Program-made: the position numbers and the translations under genes | Source of the DNA: Actinopolymorpha alba DSM 45243 | GTDB lineage: Bacteria > Actinomycetota > Actinomycetes > Propionibacteriales > Actinopolymorphaceae | Assembly (NCBI RefSeq): GCF_000373925.1 | Contig: NZ_KB892740.1 | Coordinates: forward strand, 62,001-126,000 | DNA length: 64,000 bases | Reading direction: 5' to 3' | The notes under the pieces: model-generated | Told to the model about the DNA's origin: nothing | The model's input: only the letters and a program-made list of their open reading frames with translations | Databases searched by the model: none | Part shown: positions 49,484 to 57,771 of the stretch, in pieces | Layout of the letters: every line of letters begins with the position of its first letter | Position numbering within the stretch: the first letter of the stretch is position 1

Positions 49484-50881
49484 TCAGCCGATGGCGAAGC
49501 CGAAGACGTTCACGAACGTGTACGCGCCAAGCAGGCCGATGGCAATGGTGCTGATCACCAGCAGCACGTTGAACGCCCTACCCCCGTACAACCGCGAATC
49601 CACCTCGGTCCGCCGCAAATACCACACCGCGACTGCCACCGCGAGCAGGAAGATCCCCGTCATCACCCCACCGATCTGCACCATCACGACAGGAGAGCTG
49701 ATCAGCAGGTACGCCGCACCCCAGATCAGCGGCAGGCCGACGATGAACCGCTTGATCCGCCGCTCCCGAGCCTGCGGGTCAGACCAGTCAAGGACGCCGA
49801 AGGTCGCGAGCACATTGACGTACATCCGTGACCAGCTTGGGATGGCCGCCCACAGCGTGGATCCGAGCACGGCGATCGCGCCGATCAGGAACGTCACGGT
49901 GGCCCATTCGCCGAGGGTGTCGGTGTACATCCGCGAGAGCGTTGTCAACATCTCATTGCCCTGAGGCTTGAGCCCCTGCGGATGCAGCACGGCCGCGCCC
50001 ATGATGAAGAACGCCAGCGTCGAGAAGGTGTAGATCACCCAGGAAACTAAGGCGTCCTTGTACATCACCCGGATCCAGCCGTTGGCCCGGCGTACCCACG
50101 CGTCGCTGCCGTCCGGCGGTCCGACCCAGCGGGCATAGCCTTTCTCCACGCACCAGTAGGTGTAGAAGGTGATTTCGTCGGCGCCGACTCCGGTGATCCC
50201 GAACATCGCGACCGCCGCGCCCAAGGCGCCGACCGGAATCCCCAGGGCGAGCCCTTCGAGCAGATCCCCGCCCTCATAGGCGAACGGCGTGAACGGCAGC
50301 CCGAACGCGATCGCCACCGTGAGGACGGAGAAGATCACCACCATGACGAAGGCGCCGCGTTCGATCAGGCTGTAGCGGCTGGAGTACAGCATCGCGATGC
50401 TGCCCACCACGATGATGGCGGTCCAGATGGCCAGAGACGTCGCGCCCAATGGTTCGCCGAACGGCAGGAGCACGCTGCACGCGACCGCGACGCCGCCGAT
50501 GATGCCGCCAAGTTGCAGGACTTTCGACAGCGCCAGCAGGATCCACAGCAGGTTGACCCACCCGACTCGGCCGAAGCGCGGCGGGATCCGGTTGTAGCCG
50601 GTGAGTGCGGGCTGTCCGGTGGAGATCGTCCAGCGGGCAAGCTCGATCTGCACGGCCACCTTGACGGTGGTGGAGACGATGACCATCCACAAAAGTGCGA
50701 AGCCTGCTTGGGCTCCGAGCGTCGTGGTGGCGATCAGCTCACCTGATCCGACGATCGAGGCGCTGACGATCAGGCCGGGTCCGAGGTACCGCAGGCTCGC
50801 TCCCCAGCCCTTCGGCGGTTCCTTGATCCCGTCGGCCGTGAGGTGGTACGGATCGGCGGCGGGCCGGGTGTCGATGGCCAT
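49484..50881 (-). CDS. Nramp/SLC11-related membrane transporter
   Basis: 465 residues from ATG 50881 (GGAGG 6-7 bases upstream; ATG 50908 is less good). About eleven helices. Family match is clear through GPGLIVSASIVGSGELIATT and GAQAGFALLWMVI, but the canonical DPGN of helix 1 in metal-selective Nramps is replaced (SIVGSG), as in the Nramp-related branch that does not follow the Mn/Fe rule. Substrate therefore unknown; a divalent metal or other ion/substrate is possible. Divergent from an aldo/keto reductase with tandem palindromic sites between them. Confidence 0.85.
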   Translation of the reverse strand: MAIDTRPAADPYHLTADGIKEPPKGWGASLRYLGPGLIVSASIVGSGELIATTTLGAQAGFALLWMVIVSTTVKVAVQIELARWTISTGQPALTGYNRIPPRFGRVGWVNLLWILLALSKVLQLGGIIGGVAVACSVLLPFGEPLGATSLAIWTAIIVVGSIAMLYSSRYSLIERGAFVMVVIFSVLTVAIAFGLPFTPFAYEGGDLLEGLALGIPVGALGAAVAMFGITGVGADEITFYTYWCVEKGYARWVGPPDGSDAWVRRANGWIRVMYKDALVSWVIYTFSTLAFFIMGAAVLHPQGLKPQGNEMLTTLSRMYTDTLGEWATVTFLIGAIAVLGSTLWAAIPSWSRMYVNVLATFGVLDWSDPQARERRIKRFIVGLPLIWGAAYLLISSPVVMVQIGGVMTGIFLLAVAVAVWYLRRTEVDSRLYGGRAFNVLLVISTIAIGLLGAYTFVNVFGFAIG

Positions 50882-51054
50882 GGAAAGCCTCCGCTCGGAA
50901 GACAACACTGCCTTTGCCGCGGCTTTGCCCTGACGTGACCAACGACGTTAGGTGAGCACCTCCGACGTCTGCACGTCTGACGACCGGGGTTGGTCACCAG
51001 CCTGGACGGAGCTGCGGGGTTCCCGCCATCCGGACTCGCCCGCTCAAGCTACTA

Positions 51055-51095
51055 CTTGACACATCGCGTCAAGTAGCTTGACACTCCTCGTCAAG
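51055..51095. promoter_or_regulatory. Two tandem operators CTTGAC-N7-GTCAAG
   Basis: Perfect sites at 51055-51073 and 51077-51095, 22 bp apart, i.e. on the same DNA face. They contain TTGACA hexamers usable as -35 elements in both directions. Located in the 262-bp space between the divergent Nramp-like gene and aldo/keto reductase. No regulator gene adjoins it, so the binding protein is encoded elsewhere or is one of the LacI/GntR proteins nearby. Confidence 0.7.
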
Positions 51096-51143
51096 GACGA
51101 ACGTCGCGGCGCCGACTGCGCGCGCCATTGAGGGAGGTCAGTC

Positions 51144-52223
51144 GTGGAGTACGAACTGCTGGGGCGAAGCGGCGCCGTGGTGTCGAGATTCGGCCTGGGT
51201 GCCATGGGGTTTGGTGACGACCCCGACGAGGAGACGGCCTTCGCCCTGCTCGACGGGTTCGTCGCCGCTGGCGGCACGCTGGTCGACACCGCGGACGTCT
51301 ACGGCGACGGCCGGTCCGAGCAGGTCGTGGGTCGCTGGCTCGCCAGCCGACCAGCTGACGTGACGACCCGCCTCACGATCGCCACCAAAGGCCGGTATCC
51401 GTCGTGGGCCGCCAACGACCCCGCCGCCGGTGGCCTGTCGCGCCAGCATCTCTCGCGTGCGTTGGACGCATCGTTGCGCCGCCTCGGAGTCGAGACCATC
51501 GACCTCTACCAGGCGCACGCCTGGGATCCGCTGACACCGCTGGAGGAGACTCTGGCGTTCCTGGACGCCGCGGTACGCCAGGGCAAGATCCGCTATTACG
51601 GTCTCTCGAACTTCACCGGGTGGCAGCTGCAGAAGACCGTCGAGCGGGCCGCCGGGTCAGAGCTGGAACGTCCGGTGACCCTGCAGCTGCAGTACAACCT
51701 GCTGGCTCGCCAGGTCGAGTGGGAGATCACGCCGTCCGCCACGGACGCGGGGCTCGGGCTGCTGCCGTGGTCACCGCTCGCGGGCGGCCTGTTGACGGGG
51801 AAGTACGAACAATCGGTCGCTCCCGCGCAGGGGACCCGCTTCGCCGCTGAGGCGGCGTCGGGGTTCGGCAGCTACTTCCGTTCCTACAGCGGTGACGAAC
51901 GAACCTGGACGATCCTCGGCACGCTGCGCGAGGTCGCCGCGGAACGCGGGGTCACACCGGCCGAGGTCGCGCTGGCGTGGGTGGCCGACCGGCCCGGCGT
52001 CTCCGCGGTGATCGTGGGCGCGCGGACGCTCGACCAGCTTGACCAGAACCTCCGCGCCGCCGAACTCCATCTCGACCCCGAGGAGACGGCTCGCCTCGAC
52101 AGCGTGAGCGAGCCGGCGGCCGCCGATTATCCGTACGGCGCCTTCGGAAGCTTCCAGCGCAGCCGCACCATCGGTCCGCGGCCGGTAATCCCACCCGAAT
52201 TGCTTGCCGAGACGACCGCGTAA
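51144..52223 (+). CDS. Aldo/keto reductase
   Basis: 359 residues, NADPH-dependent reductase with TIM-barrel. Catalytic tetrad: Asp and Tyr in VDTADVYGDGRS, Lys in TIATKGRYP, His in LYQAHAWDP. The C-terminal ADRPGVSAVIVGARTLDQLD binds NADPH. Its substrate is unknown, and sugar- or aldehyde-reducing relatives are common. GTG 51144 follows GAGGGAGG. Divergent from the Nramp-like gene and probably controlled by the tandem operators at 51055. Confidence 0.92.
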   Translation: MEYELLGRSGAVVSRFGLGAMGFGDDPDEETAFALLDGFVAAGGTLVDTADVYGDGRSEQVVGRWLASRPADVTTRLTIATKGRYPSWAANDPAAGGLSRQHLSRALDASLRRLGVETIDLYQAHAWDPLTPLEETLAFLDAAVRQGKIRYYGLSNFTGWQLQKTVERAAGSELERPVTLQLQYNLLARQVEWEITPSATDAGLGLLPWSPLAGGLLTGKYEQSVAPAQGTRFAAEAASGFGSYFRSYSGDERTWTILGTLREVAAERGVTPAEVALAWVADRPGVSAVIVGARTLDQLDQNLRAAELHLDPEETARLDSVSEPAAADYPYGAFGSFQRSRTIGPRPVIPPELLAETTA

Positions 52224-52248
52224 GGCCGCAAAGGGTCCCCGCCGCGGC

Positions 52249-53139
52249 TCAGGGCAGCGGACTCTCGAGCAGAGCGCGGACCTCATCGTCGGTCGGGATA
52301 CCTGACCGCCCGTCGATGGCGCGGCAGGAGAGCGCAGCCGCCGCATTGGCGTACCTCGCCGCGTCGGGCAACCCGAGCCCTCGGTCGACGGCGAGCACAA
52401 GGGCCCCGTGGAAGACGTCCCCGGCACCGAGCGTGCTCACCACGTCGACGGTGAACGCCGGCACCCGCACGTGCGTTCCCGCATGCTCGGCGACGAACGC
52501 TCCGTCTGGCCCGTCGGTCGCGACCACGCGGCGGGCACCGTCGGCGAGCGCCCGGGCGAGCAGATCGGGGGCGGGCAGCTCGCCGTACGCCCGGCGCAGC
52601 GACGGGATCGTCGGCCCGTAGAGATCGACGCCCGCTGGTGTGAAGCCGTCGATCGGATTGCCCGCGTCAACCGAGAGTTGCGGGCCCCGGTGCGCGGCCA
52701 CGAGGGCGTGGACCAACGGCCACCCGATGTGGTCGGCGTGCACCCAGGCCGCGCCCGCGATCAGCTCCCGGGCGCGGCCAACGGGGAGGTCGAACGCCGG
52801 GATCGGCCGGGTGCAGATGGCGCGGGTACCCGTCGACTGGTCGACCAGGACCACGCTCGCCCCGCCGGAGCCGGCCGGCACGGGTACGACGCCGGAGAGG
52901 TCGACGCCTTCACGGGTCAGGTCGGCCCGGATGCGCTCGCCGGTCTCGTCGTCGGCCACGGGTCCGATGAAGGCCACGTCACCACCGAGCCGGGCGGCGG
53001 CCACCGCGGCGGTCGCGGAGTTGCCGCCACCCGCGTGGACGACGGCGCGGGCGAGGAAACGCTCGTCAGGGGCGGGGAGGTGGGGTACGACGGCGATCGT
53101 GTCGGCGTTCACCGATCCCACGAACACAAGTCGGCTCAT
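52249..53139 (-). CDS. PfkB-family carbohydrate kinase (ribokinase-like)
   Basis: 296 residues. N-terminal RLVFVGSVNADTIAVVPHLP and VHAGGGNSATAAVAAARLGG, C-terminal signature VSTLGAGDVFHGALVLAVD with catalytic Asp. Phosphorylates a sugar; PfkB enzymes next to a YihT/LacD-like aldolase phosphorylate keto-sugars such as sulfofructose or tagatose-6-phosphate. ATG 53139. It lies 100 bases downstream of the aldolase gene on the same strand. Confidence 0.9.
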   Translation of the reverse strand: MSRLVFVGSVNADTIAVVPHLPAPDERFLARAVVHAGGGNSATAAVAAARLGGDVAFIGPVADDETGERIRADLTREGVDLSGVVPVPAGSGGASVVLVDQSTGTRAICTRPIPAFDLPVGRARELIAGAAWVHADHIGWPLVHALVAAHRGPQLSVDAGNPIDGFTPAGVDLYGPTIPSLRRAYGELPAPDLLARALADGARRVVATDGPDGAFVAEHAGTHVRVPAFTVDVVSTLGAGDVFHGALVLAVDRGLGLPDAARYANAAAALSCRAIDGRSGIPTDDEVRALLESPLP

Positions 53140-53165
53140 GAGCGTCCTCGCTCCGCTCCGGGCGT

Positions 53166-53240
53166 GGCGCTGTGCTTGAGGATTCGCTCGCTGCGCTCGC
53201 TGCGCTCGCTCACGGCGCTGTGCTGAACGATTCGCTCGCT
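53166..53240. repeat. 27-bp imperfect direct repeat plus GCGCTCGCT tandem between two genes
   Basis: GGCGCTGTGCTTGAGGATTC-type units at 53166-53192 and 53214-53240, separated by three short CGCTCGCTG repeats. Located between the aldolase stop (53240-53242) and the kinase start. The right copy overlaps the aldolase stop codon. Confidence 0.75.
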
Positions 53241-54217
53241 CATGAGCCGACCTCCGTCCAGGGACGCGCGCTGGTGGACACGAGTGCCGAGAGTTCGCGC
53301 AGGTAGGGGACCGACTCGTCCCGCAGCGTGCGCCCGCGGTCGGCCGTGCCTAGGGCGTTCGTCCACAGCGCCCGGCCGGCGAGCAGTCCGGACGCGCCGC
53401 CCTGGCAGCAGGCTTCGACCGCGGTAGGAAAGTCGGCCCGCTCGACGTGGGAGGAGAGCACCACCCACGGGCACGGGATCGAGGCGGTGAGCCGGGCCGC
53501 CGCCTCGGTGATCCGCCCGGCGTCCCCGCGCCCGAAGTAGGGCACCTCCGCCTTGTAGAGGTCTGGCTCAAGCGCACCCAACTCCCGGGCGCACCGCAGA
53601 AGCGTCGCCTCTCGATCGAACGACCCGCCGCCACCGGACTGGGCCGGCCGGACGACACCTTCGACGATGCTGAGCAGCCCGGCGTCCCGGCACGCGGTGA
53701 CGAACCGCGCCGCGTCCGCGAGCCGCTCGTCGACGCGGTCGTCGTCCCGCCACGCGATGAGGAGCTTCGCCGCCGCGACGCCCCGGCCGGCGTACCCCAC
53801 CAGATCGAGCCCGGTGTCGAACGCCGCGTCCCCCACGATCTCGCCTGGTCGTGGCGACAGGCGGTCGGCGGCGACGATCCGGCCAGGCGCCCCGACCGAC
53901 TCGCCCCGGGATACGGCGTGCGGCGGGCGAGCGAGCAGGTAGGGATTGGTAAGGATGGTCGAACCGTACGCCGGGTCGACGAGAAACCCGGACGCCTCCG
54001 GGCCGAGCGCGCGAGCGACGTCCAGCTTGAACGCCCGCAGCTCGTCATCCTCGACCGTGTCCGGCGTACGCCCGGACGTGTCCGCGAGCATGCCGCGCAG
54101 CGACTCGCGTTGGTCCATGGCCACCATGACGAAGGTGCCGTCGGGCCGGGCCAGCCGGGCGAGCGTCGAACTCTGGGATGCGGACGCAGGCGCAGGTGCG
54201 GGCGCGGATTCGGGCAT
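53240..54217 (-). CDS. YihT/LacD-like class I aldolase
   Basis: 325 residues from ATG 54217 with AAGGAG upstream. Opening LARPDGTFVMVAMDQRESLR matches sulfofructosephosphate aldolase (YihT) and tagatose-bisphosphate aldolase (LacD). The Schiff-base Lys should be in YKAEVPYFG (DLYKAEVP) of the barrel; also LLIAWRDDD and PWVVLSSHVERADF. It cleaves a phosphorylated ketose into two three-carbon units. Paired with the PfkB kinase, giving a kinase-aldolase module. Which ketose is not decided by the sequence; there is no neighbouring transporter or isomerase that would settle it. A LacI-type site lies near its start. Confidence 0.82.
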   Translation of the reverse strand: MPESAPAPAPASASQSSTLARLARPDGTFVMVAMDQRESLRGMLADTSGRTPDTVEDDELRAFKLDVARALGPEASGFLVDPAYGSTILTNPYLLARPPHAVSRGESVGAPGRIVAADRLSPRPGEIVGDAAFDTGLDLVGYAGRGVAAAKLLIAWRDDDRVDERLADAARFVTACRDAGLLSIVEGVVRPAQSGGGGSFDREATLLRCARELGALEPDLYKAEVPYFGRGDAGRITEAAARLTASIPCPWVVLSSHVERADFPTAVEACCQGGASGLLAGRALWTNALGTADRGRTLRDESVPYLRELSALVSTSARPWTEVGS

Positions 54218-54231
54218 CGGGCTCCTTCGGG

Positions 54232-54245
54232 TGGGATCGTTTCCA
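54232..54245. promoter_or_regulatory. LacI-type operator candidate TGGGATCGTTTCCA
   Basis: Centred on CG with 5 of 7 symmetric pairs (including flanking G/C), 15-28 bases upstream of the aldolase ATG. LacI/GalR proteins bind such TGG..CG..CCA sites; the LacI regulator at 56362 is a candidate. The stretch 54218-54439 holds no gene. Confidence 0.35.
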
Positions 54246-54439
54246 CGGGAACCGAAGCAGAGCGCCCACAAGCGGGTCAACTTAAGGATTCCCAGTCTGT
54301 CCGAGACCGGCGCGACCCCTCGTCCATGTCCGTTTCCTCAACAAGGATGTCCGTCAAGCCCCTGCGTTCCAGGGCCGGTGCGCGCCTAGCGTCAAAGCGT
54401 CGGCACCACCACGAGATCAACCCCGAAATGGGAGGAACG

Positions 54440-55210
54440 ATGGTCGACGACTCGTTGCTCGCGTCCTATGCCAAGGCGTACGCCGAGGAAGGCTACGTAC
54501 TCGTCAAAGGACTGCTCGACAAGGCGGAGGCGAAGGCCTACCGCGAGGAGTCTCATGCCCTCATCGAACGCCTCAACCGCGACGCCGACCCCACCTGGGG
54601 CAGCGCCCGCGAACTCACCATGGGCCGCCAGACCGAGCTGAAGCACTGCCATGACGTGCAGTTCTATTCGGGGGCCTTCGCCCGCCTGATCGTGGACCCA
54701 CGGTTCACCGACGTGGCCGCCGCGGTGATGGGCACCCCCAACGTGCAGTTGCACCACACCAAGCTGTTCGTGAAGCCGCCGGAGAAGGGCTCGCCCTTCC
54801 CGTTGCACCAGGACCACCCGTTCTTCCCGCACGCGAAGCACTCGATGGGCGCCGCGATCCTCCACTTCGACGACGCGCCGCTCGCCAAGGGCTGCGTGCG
54901 GGTGGTGCCGGGTAGCCACCTGAACGGTCCGCTGGCCCACGCGGAGGACGGCGGCTGGCACCTGCCGTTCTCGGAATGGCCGCTGGAGAAATCAGTGCCG
55001 TGTGAGGCGGAGGCCGGCGACGTCCTCTTCTTCACCTACCTCACCGTGCATGGCTCGGGAGTCAACACCACGTCTGACGCCCGCACCACCCTGCTGGTGC
55101 AGTACCGCGATCCCGCCGACCCGCCCACGGTGGACACGCACCAGTCGCTCGGGCAGGGAATGATCCTGCGCGGAATCGATCCGACCGTACGCGGAGGATC
55201 GGCCGGGTGA
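54440..55210 (+). CDS. Phytanoyl-CoA dioxygenase (PhyH) family protein
   Basis: 256 residues, Fe(II)/2-oxoglutarate-dependent oxygenase fold. The metal triad is visible: HxD in PFPLHQDHPFF and the distal His in TYLTVHGSGVNTTS, plus the 2OG-binding Arg in DARTTLLVQYRDP. Opening LASYAKAYAEEGYVLVKGLL is typical. ATG 54440 with GGAGGA just upstream. Its stop overlaps the AraC gene start by 4 bases; PhyH-AraC pairs are frequent in sugar-degrading actinomycetes and Paenibacillus. Substrate unknown. Confidence 0.9.
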   Translation: MVDDSLLASYAKAYAEEGYVLVKGLLDKAEAKAYREESHALIERLNRDADPTWGSARELTMGRQTELKHCHDVQFYSGAFARLIVDPRFTDVAAAVMGTPNVQLHHTKLFVKPPEKGSPFPLHQDHPFFPHAKHSMGAAILHFDDAPLAKGCVRVVPGSHLNGPLAHAEDGGWHLPFSEWPLEKSVPCEAEAGDVLFFTYLTVHGSGVNTTSDARTTLLVQYRDPADPPTVDTHQSLGQGMILRGIDPTVRGGSAG

Positions 55211-56220
55211 GCCGGTCGGGCGCTCCTCCCGCACCGGTTGGCGGCGAGCGTCGGGACCTCCAACGCCTCGCTCAGCTGACGTGGGGAGATGGCGCCCGCC
55301 TCAGCGTGGACGTGGCCGCCCATCGGGTGGAGTTCCTTTACTGGGGATTCTTCGAGCCGCGGCCCTGGCGTAATTACCTGCACGCCCATTCGTTCTTCGA
55401 GGTGTGCTACGCCTACTCAGGGCACGGGACGTTTAGGACGGGTGGTCAGGACCACCTCGTCGAGGCCGGGACGCTCTTCATCGCGCGTCCCGGCGACGTC
55501 CACGAGATCGTTTCCAGTGATGACGATCCGCTGAGCATTCATTTCTGGTCCTACACCCTGGTGCCCGCGGCGCGTGGCACGGGCCAGGGAGACTCGGCGG
55601 GGCGGGCGATCCGCGCACACGGCCGCGAACTCCTCGAGGCCTTCGCCGACCCCGCCGCGCCGGTCTGCTCGACCTCCGCCGGCCGCGTACCCGCCCTTCT
55701 CGAACTCCTCACCGGCGAGGCGGCGCGGCCGGGTCCGGCCTACGACGACGTGCTCCGAGGCCTCGCGCGCACGCTTGTCATCGACACCGCGCGGGCAGTG
55801 GTCGACGATCCCGCGCTCGCTCCGCACCCCGACGGTTCGCCGCTCGGCGACGAACAGCTGGCCCGGACCATGGTGCGCTATCTGCAGGACAACTACGACC
55901 GTCCGGTGGCGGTGCGCGACCTCGCGGCGCAGGTTCATCTGAGCGAACGGCACGCGAACCGGCTGTTTCGCGGGTTCACGGGTACGACGATCCACGCCTA
56001 TCTCGTCCGGCATCGGCTTGAGATCGCCGCCCAGCGGCTGCTCGAACACGGCCCGTCGGGAAAGCAGGTCTCCATCGCGGAGATCGCGCGGTCATCTGGC
56101 TATCCCGACGTACGTCATTTCACGACGGCGTTCCGCCAGCACTGGGGGGTCACGCCCGGCATATTTCGGGCAGGAGATGGTACGGCTCATCTGAAAACAG
56201 CGGAAGAGGATATGAGCTGA
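55207..56220 (+). CDS. AraC-family transcription regulator
   Basis: 337 residues. An N-terminal cupin-like sensor domain (about 20-130: FEVCYAYSGHGTFRTGGQD, LEV-type strands and GTLFIARPGDVHEIV) and a C-terminal double helix-turn-helix (about 230-325: VRDLAAQVHLSERHANRLF, SIAEIARSSGYPDVRHFTTA, FRQHWGVTPGIFR). GTG 55207 overlaps the PhyH stop, so the two proteins are made together; the regulator likely senses the substrate or product of the PhyH enzyme. Confidence 0.92.
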   Translation: MSRSGAPPAPVGGERRDLQRLAQLTWGDGARLSVDVAAHRVEFLYWGFFEPRPWRNYLHAHSFFEVCYAYSGHGTFRTGGQDHLVEAGTLFIARPGDVHEIVSSDDDPLSIHFWSYTLVPAARGTGQGDSAGRAIRAHGRELLEAFADPAAPVCSTSAGRVPALLELLTGEAARPGPAYDDVLRGLARTLVIDTARAVVDDPALAPHPDGSPLGDEQLARTMVRYLQDNYDRPVAVRDLAAQVHLSERHANRLFRGFTGTTIHAYLVRHRLEIAAQRLLEHGPSGKQVSIAEIARSSGYPDVRHFTTAFRQHWGVTPGIFRAGDGTAHLKTAEEDMS

Positions 56221-56361
56221 AAGTTGCCCGACTCCCAAGGAAAACGTTGACGCTCGACAGGGGCGCTGGCTACCTTCCGTTGAATCGGTTCGCGGCGGCT
56301 GTGGCGTCCCCGCGAGTTTCTTCAGGGCCGCGAGGGCGCGGTTCCTTTTCTGGGAGGTGAA

Positions 56362-57438
56362 GTGGTTCACGCGAATCAGCGTGCCAATGGGGGTTCGACT
56401 GATCTTTTTCCTGTCCGTACAACGCTCTCCGATGTCGCGGCGCGGGCCGGGGTCTCACGGTCAACGGCGTCGCGGGCTCTGACCGGCCGCGGGTATGCGG
56501 CGCCAGCGGTCAGGGATCGGGTGCTCGCGGCTGCCGAGGAGCTCGGATATGTTCCCGACGCGAATGCCCGCAGCCTCAAGGCGCGGCACACGCCCACGGT
56601 CGGGGTCATGGTGTCCGATCTCCGTAACCCGTTCTATGCCGAGGTCGCGGCAGGTGCGGCAAGTGTGCTGCGCGGACAGGGCTACACGATCGTGCTCGTC
56701 GACGACGCTCGCAGCGATCTCGAGGAAATGGCCGCGGCGCGCACCTTCGTCGCGATGCGGGTCGCGGGTGTCCTGCTGACGCCGGTTTCGGCCGCACCGA
56801 GCCAGCTCATCCTGAAGCAGGGCGTGCCGGTCATCGAGATGGACCAGCAGTTCTCCCGGGGCGAATGCGACGCCGTGTTGGTCGACAACGTGACCGCGGC
56901 GCGCGAGCTCACCGAGCACCTGATCGGCCTCGGCCACCGGCGGGTCACGATGGTCACCAACGAGACCGAATGGACCACCGGAGCAGGACGCCTCAAGGGA
57001 TACCTGAAGGCATTCGAGAACGCCAGCCGGCCGGTCAGCGATGACGCGGTCCTGTGCTGCGGGTATGAACCCGACCAGATCGAGAAGCTCATCGTGGAGC
57101 TGCTGTCGGCGCGCCGCCGTCCGACGGCGGTCTTCGCGACCAACAACCTGCTCGCCGAGGCGGTGTGGCGGCAGGCGACCAAGCTCGGGTTGCGGATTCC
57201 TGACGACCTGTCGTTCGTGGCGTTCGACGATTCTCCGTGGATGAGCATGGTGGAGCCAGGCATCACGACGGTGGCGCAGCCCTCGATCGAGCTTGGTGCC
57301 CGGGCGGCGCAGCTGTTACTGAACCGCATGACCAAGCCCGGACGCCCCCGCACCGCGCGGCTGGACTGTCCTCTGATCGTGCGCGCCTCGACGGCTCGCC
57401 TGAGCCGTCGCCGGCGCCCCGCGGCCGTGGCCTCGTGA
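56362..57438 (+). CDS. LacI-family repressor
   Basis: 358 residues. Helix-turn-helix at about 20-70: TLSDVAARAGVSRSTASRAL, VRDRVLAAAEELGYVPDANA; then the periplasmic-binding-protein-like domain TVGVMVSDLRNPFYAEVAAG, GVPVIEMDQQF, TAVFATNNLLAEAVWRQA and a C-terminal GITTVAQPSIELGARAAQLL. GTG 56362 follows GGGAGGTGA; the first 16 residues are an N-terminal extension. An AACGTT-centred weak palindrome (56243-56248) lies upstream as a possible autoregulatory site. Targets likely include nearby sugar genes. Confidence 0.92.
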   Translation: MVHANQRANGGSTDLFPVRTTLSDVAARAGVSRSTASRALTGRGYAAPAVRDRVLAAAEELGYVPDANARSLKARHTPTVGVMVSDLRNPFYAEVAAGAASVLRGQGYTIVLVDDARSDLEEMAAARTFVAMRVAGVLLTPVSAAPSQLILKQGVPVIEMDQQFSRGECDAVLVDNVTAARELTEHLIGLGHRRVTMVTNETEWTTGAGRLKGYLKAFENASRPVSDDAVLCCGYEPDQIEKLIVELLSARRRPTAVFATNNLLAEAVWRQATKLGLRIPDDLSFVAFDDSPWMSMVEPGITTVAQPSIELGARAAQLLLNRMTKPGRPRTARLDCPLIVRASTARLSRRRRPAAVAS

Positions 57439-57440
57439 GC

Positions 57441-57593
57441 TCAGAGGTCCCTCAACCCCGCTCCGCACGAGATCAAGACGCTCGTCATTCCTGTCGACCC
57501 GGAGTTGCCCGTGGTCGAGACTGATCTGTTGGAAATCCACCAACCGGCCGACCCCGCGATCACAGCCAGCGAGCCGGAGGTGACCACCAGCAT
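57441..57593 (-). CDS. Possible 50-residue membrane peptide in the LacI-SIS gap
   Basis: The 333-bp gap 57439-57771 has no ordinary gene. On the minus strand ATG 57593 opens MLVVTSGSLAVIAGSAGWW, one membrane helix, followed by a Ser/Thr/Gly-rich tail and TGA 57441-57443. A short upstream frame on the same strand (ending EVTAIIAVFMELC) overlaps its start by TGATG. A palindrome ACCGCGAT-G-ATCGCGGT lies at 57612-57628. It may be a gene remnant or non-coding DNA; no family recognised. Confidence 0.2.
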   Translation of the reverse strand: MLVVTSGSLAVIAGSAGWWISNRSVSTTGNSGSTGMTSVLISCGAGLRDL

Positions 57594-57771
57594 CAGCAAA
57601 GCTCCATGAACACCGCGATGATCGCGGTAACCTCACCGGGCCGGGTGGTGCCGTCGATCCGCAACACCGTTGGCGGGTTGGGCTTGTTACGGCAGCCGCC
57701 AGCAGGATCGTGGGCGCCTGTCGCGGGCCCGACCGCAAGAGAGCGTGAGGTAGGCGTGGGGACGATGTGCG

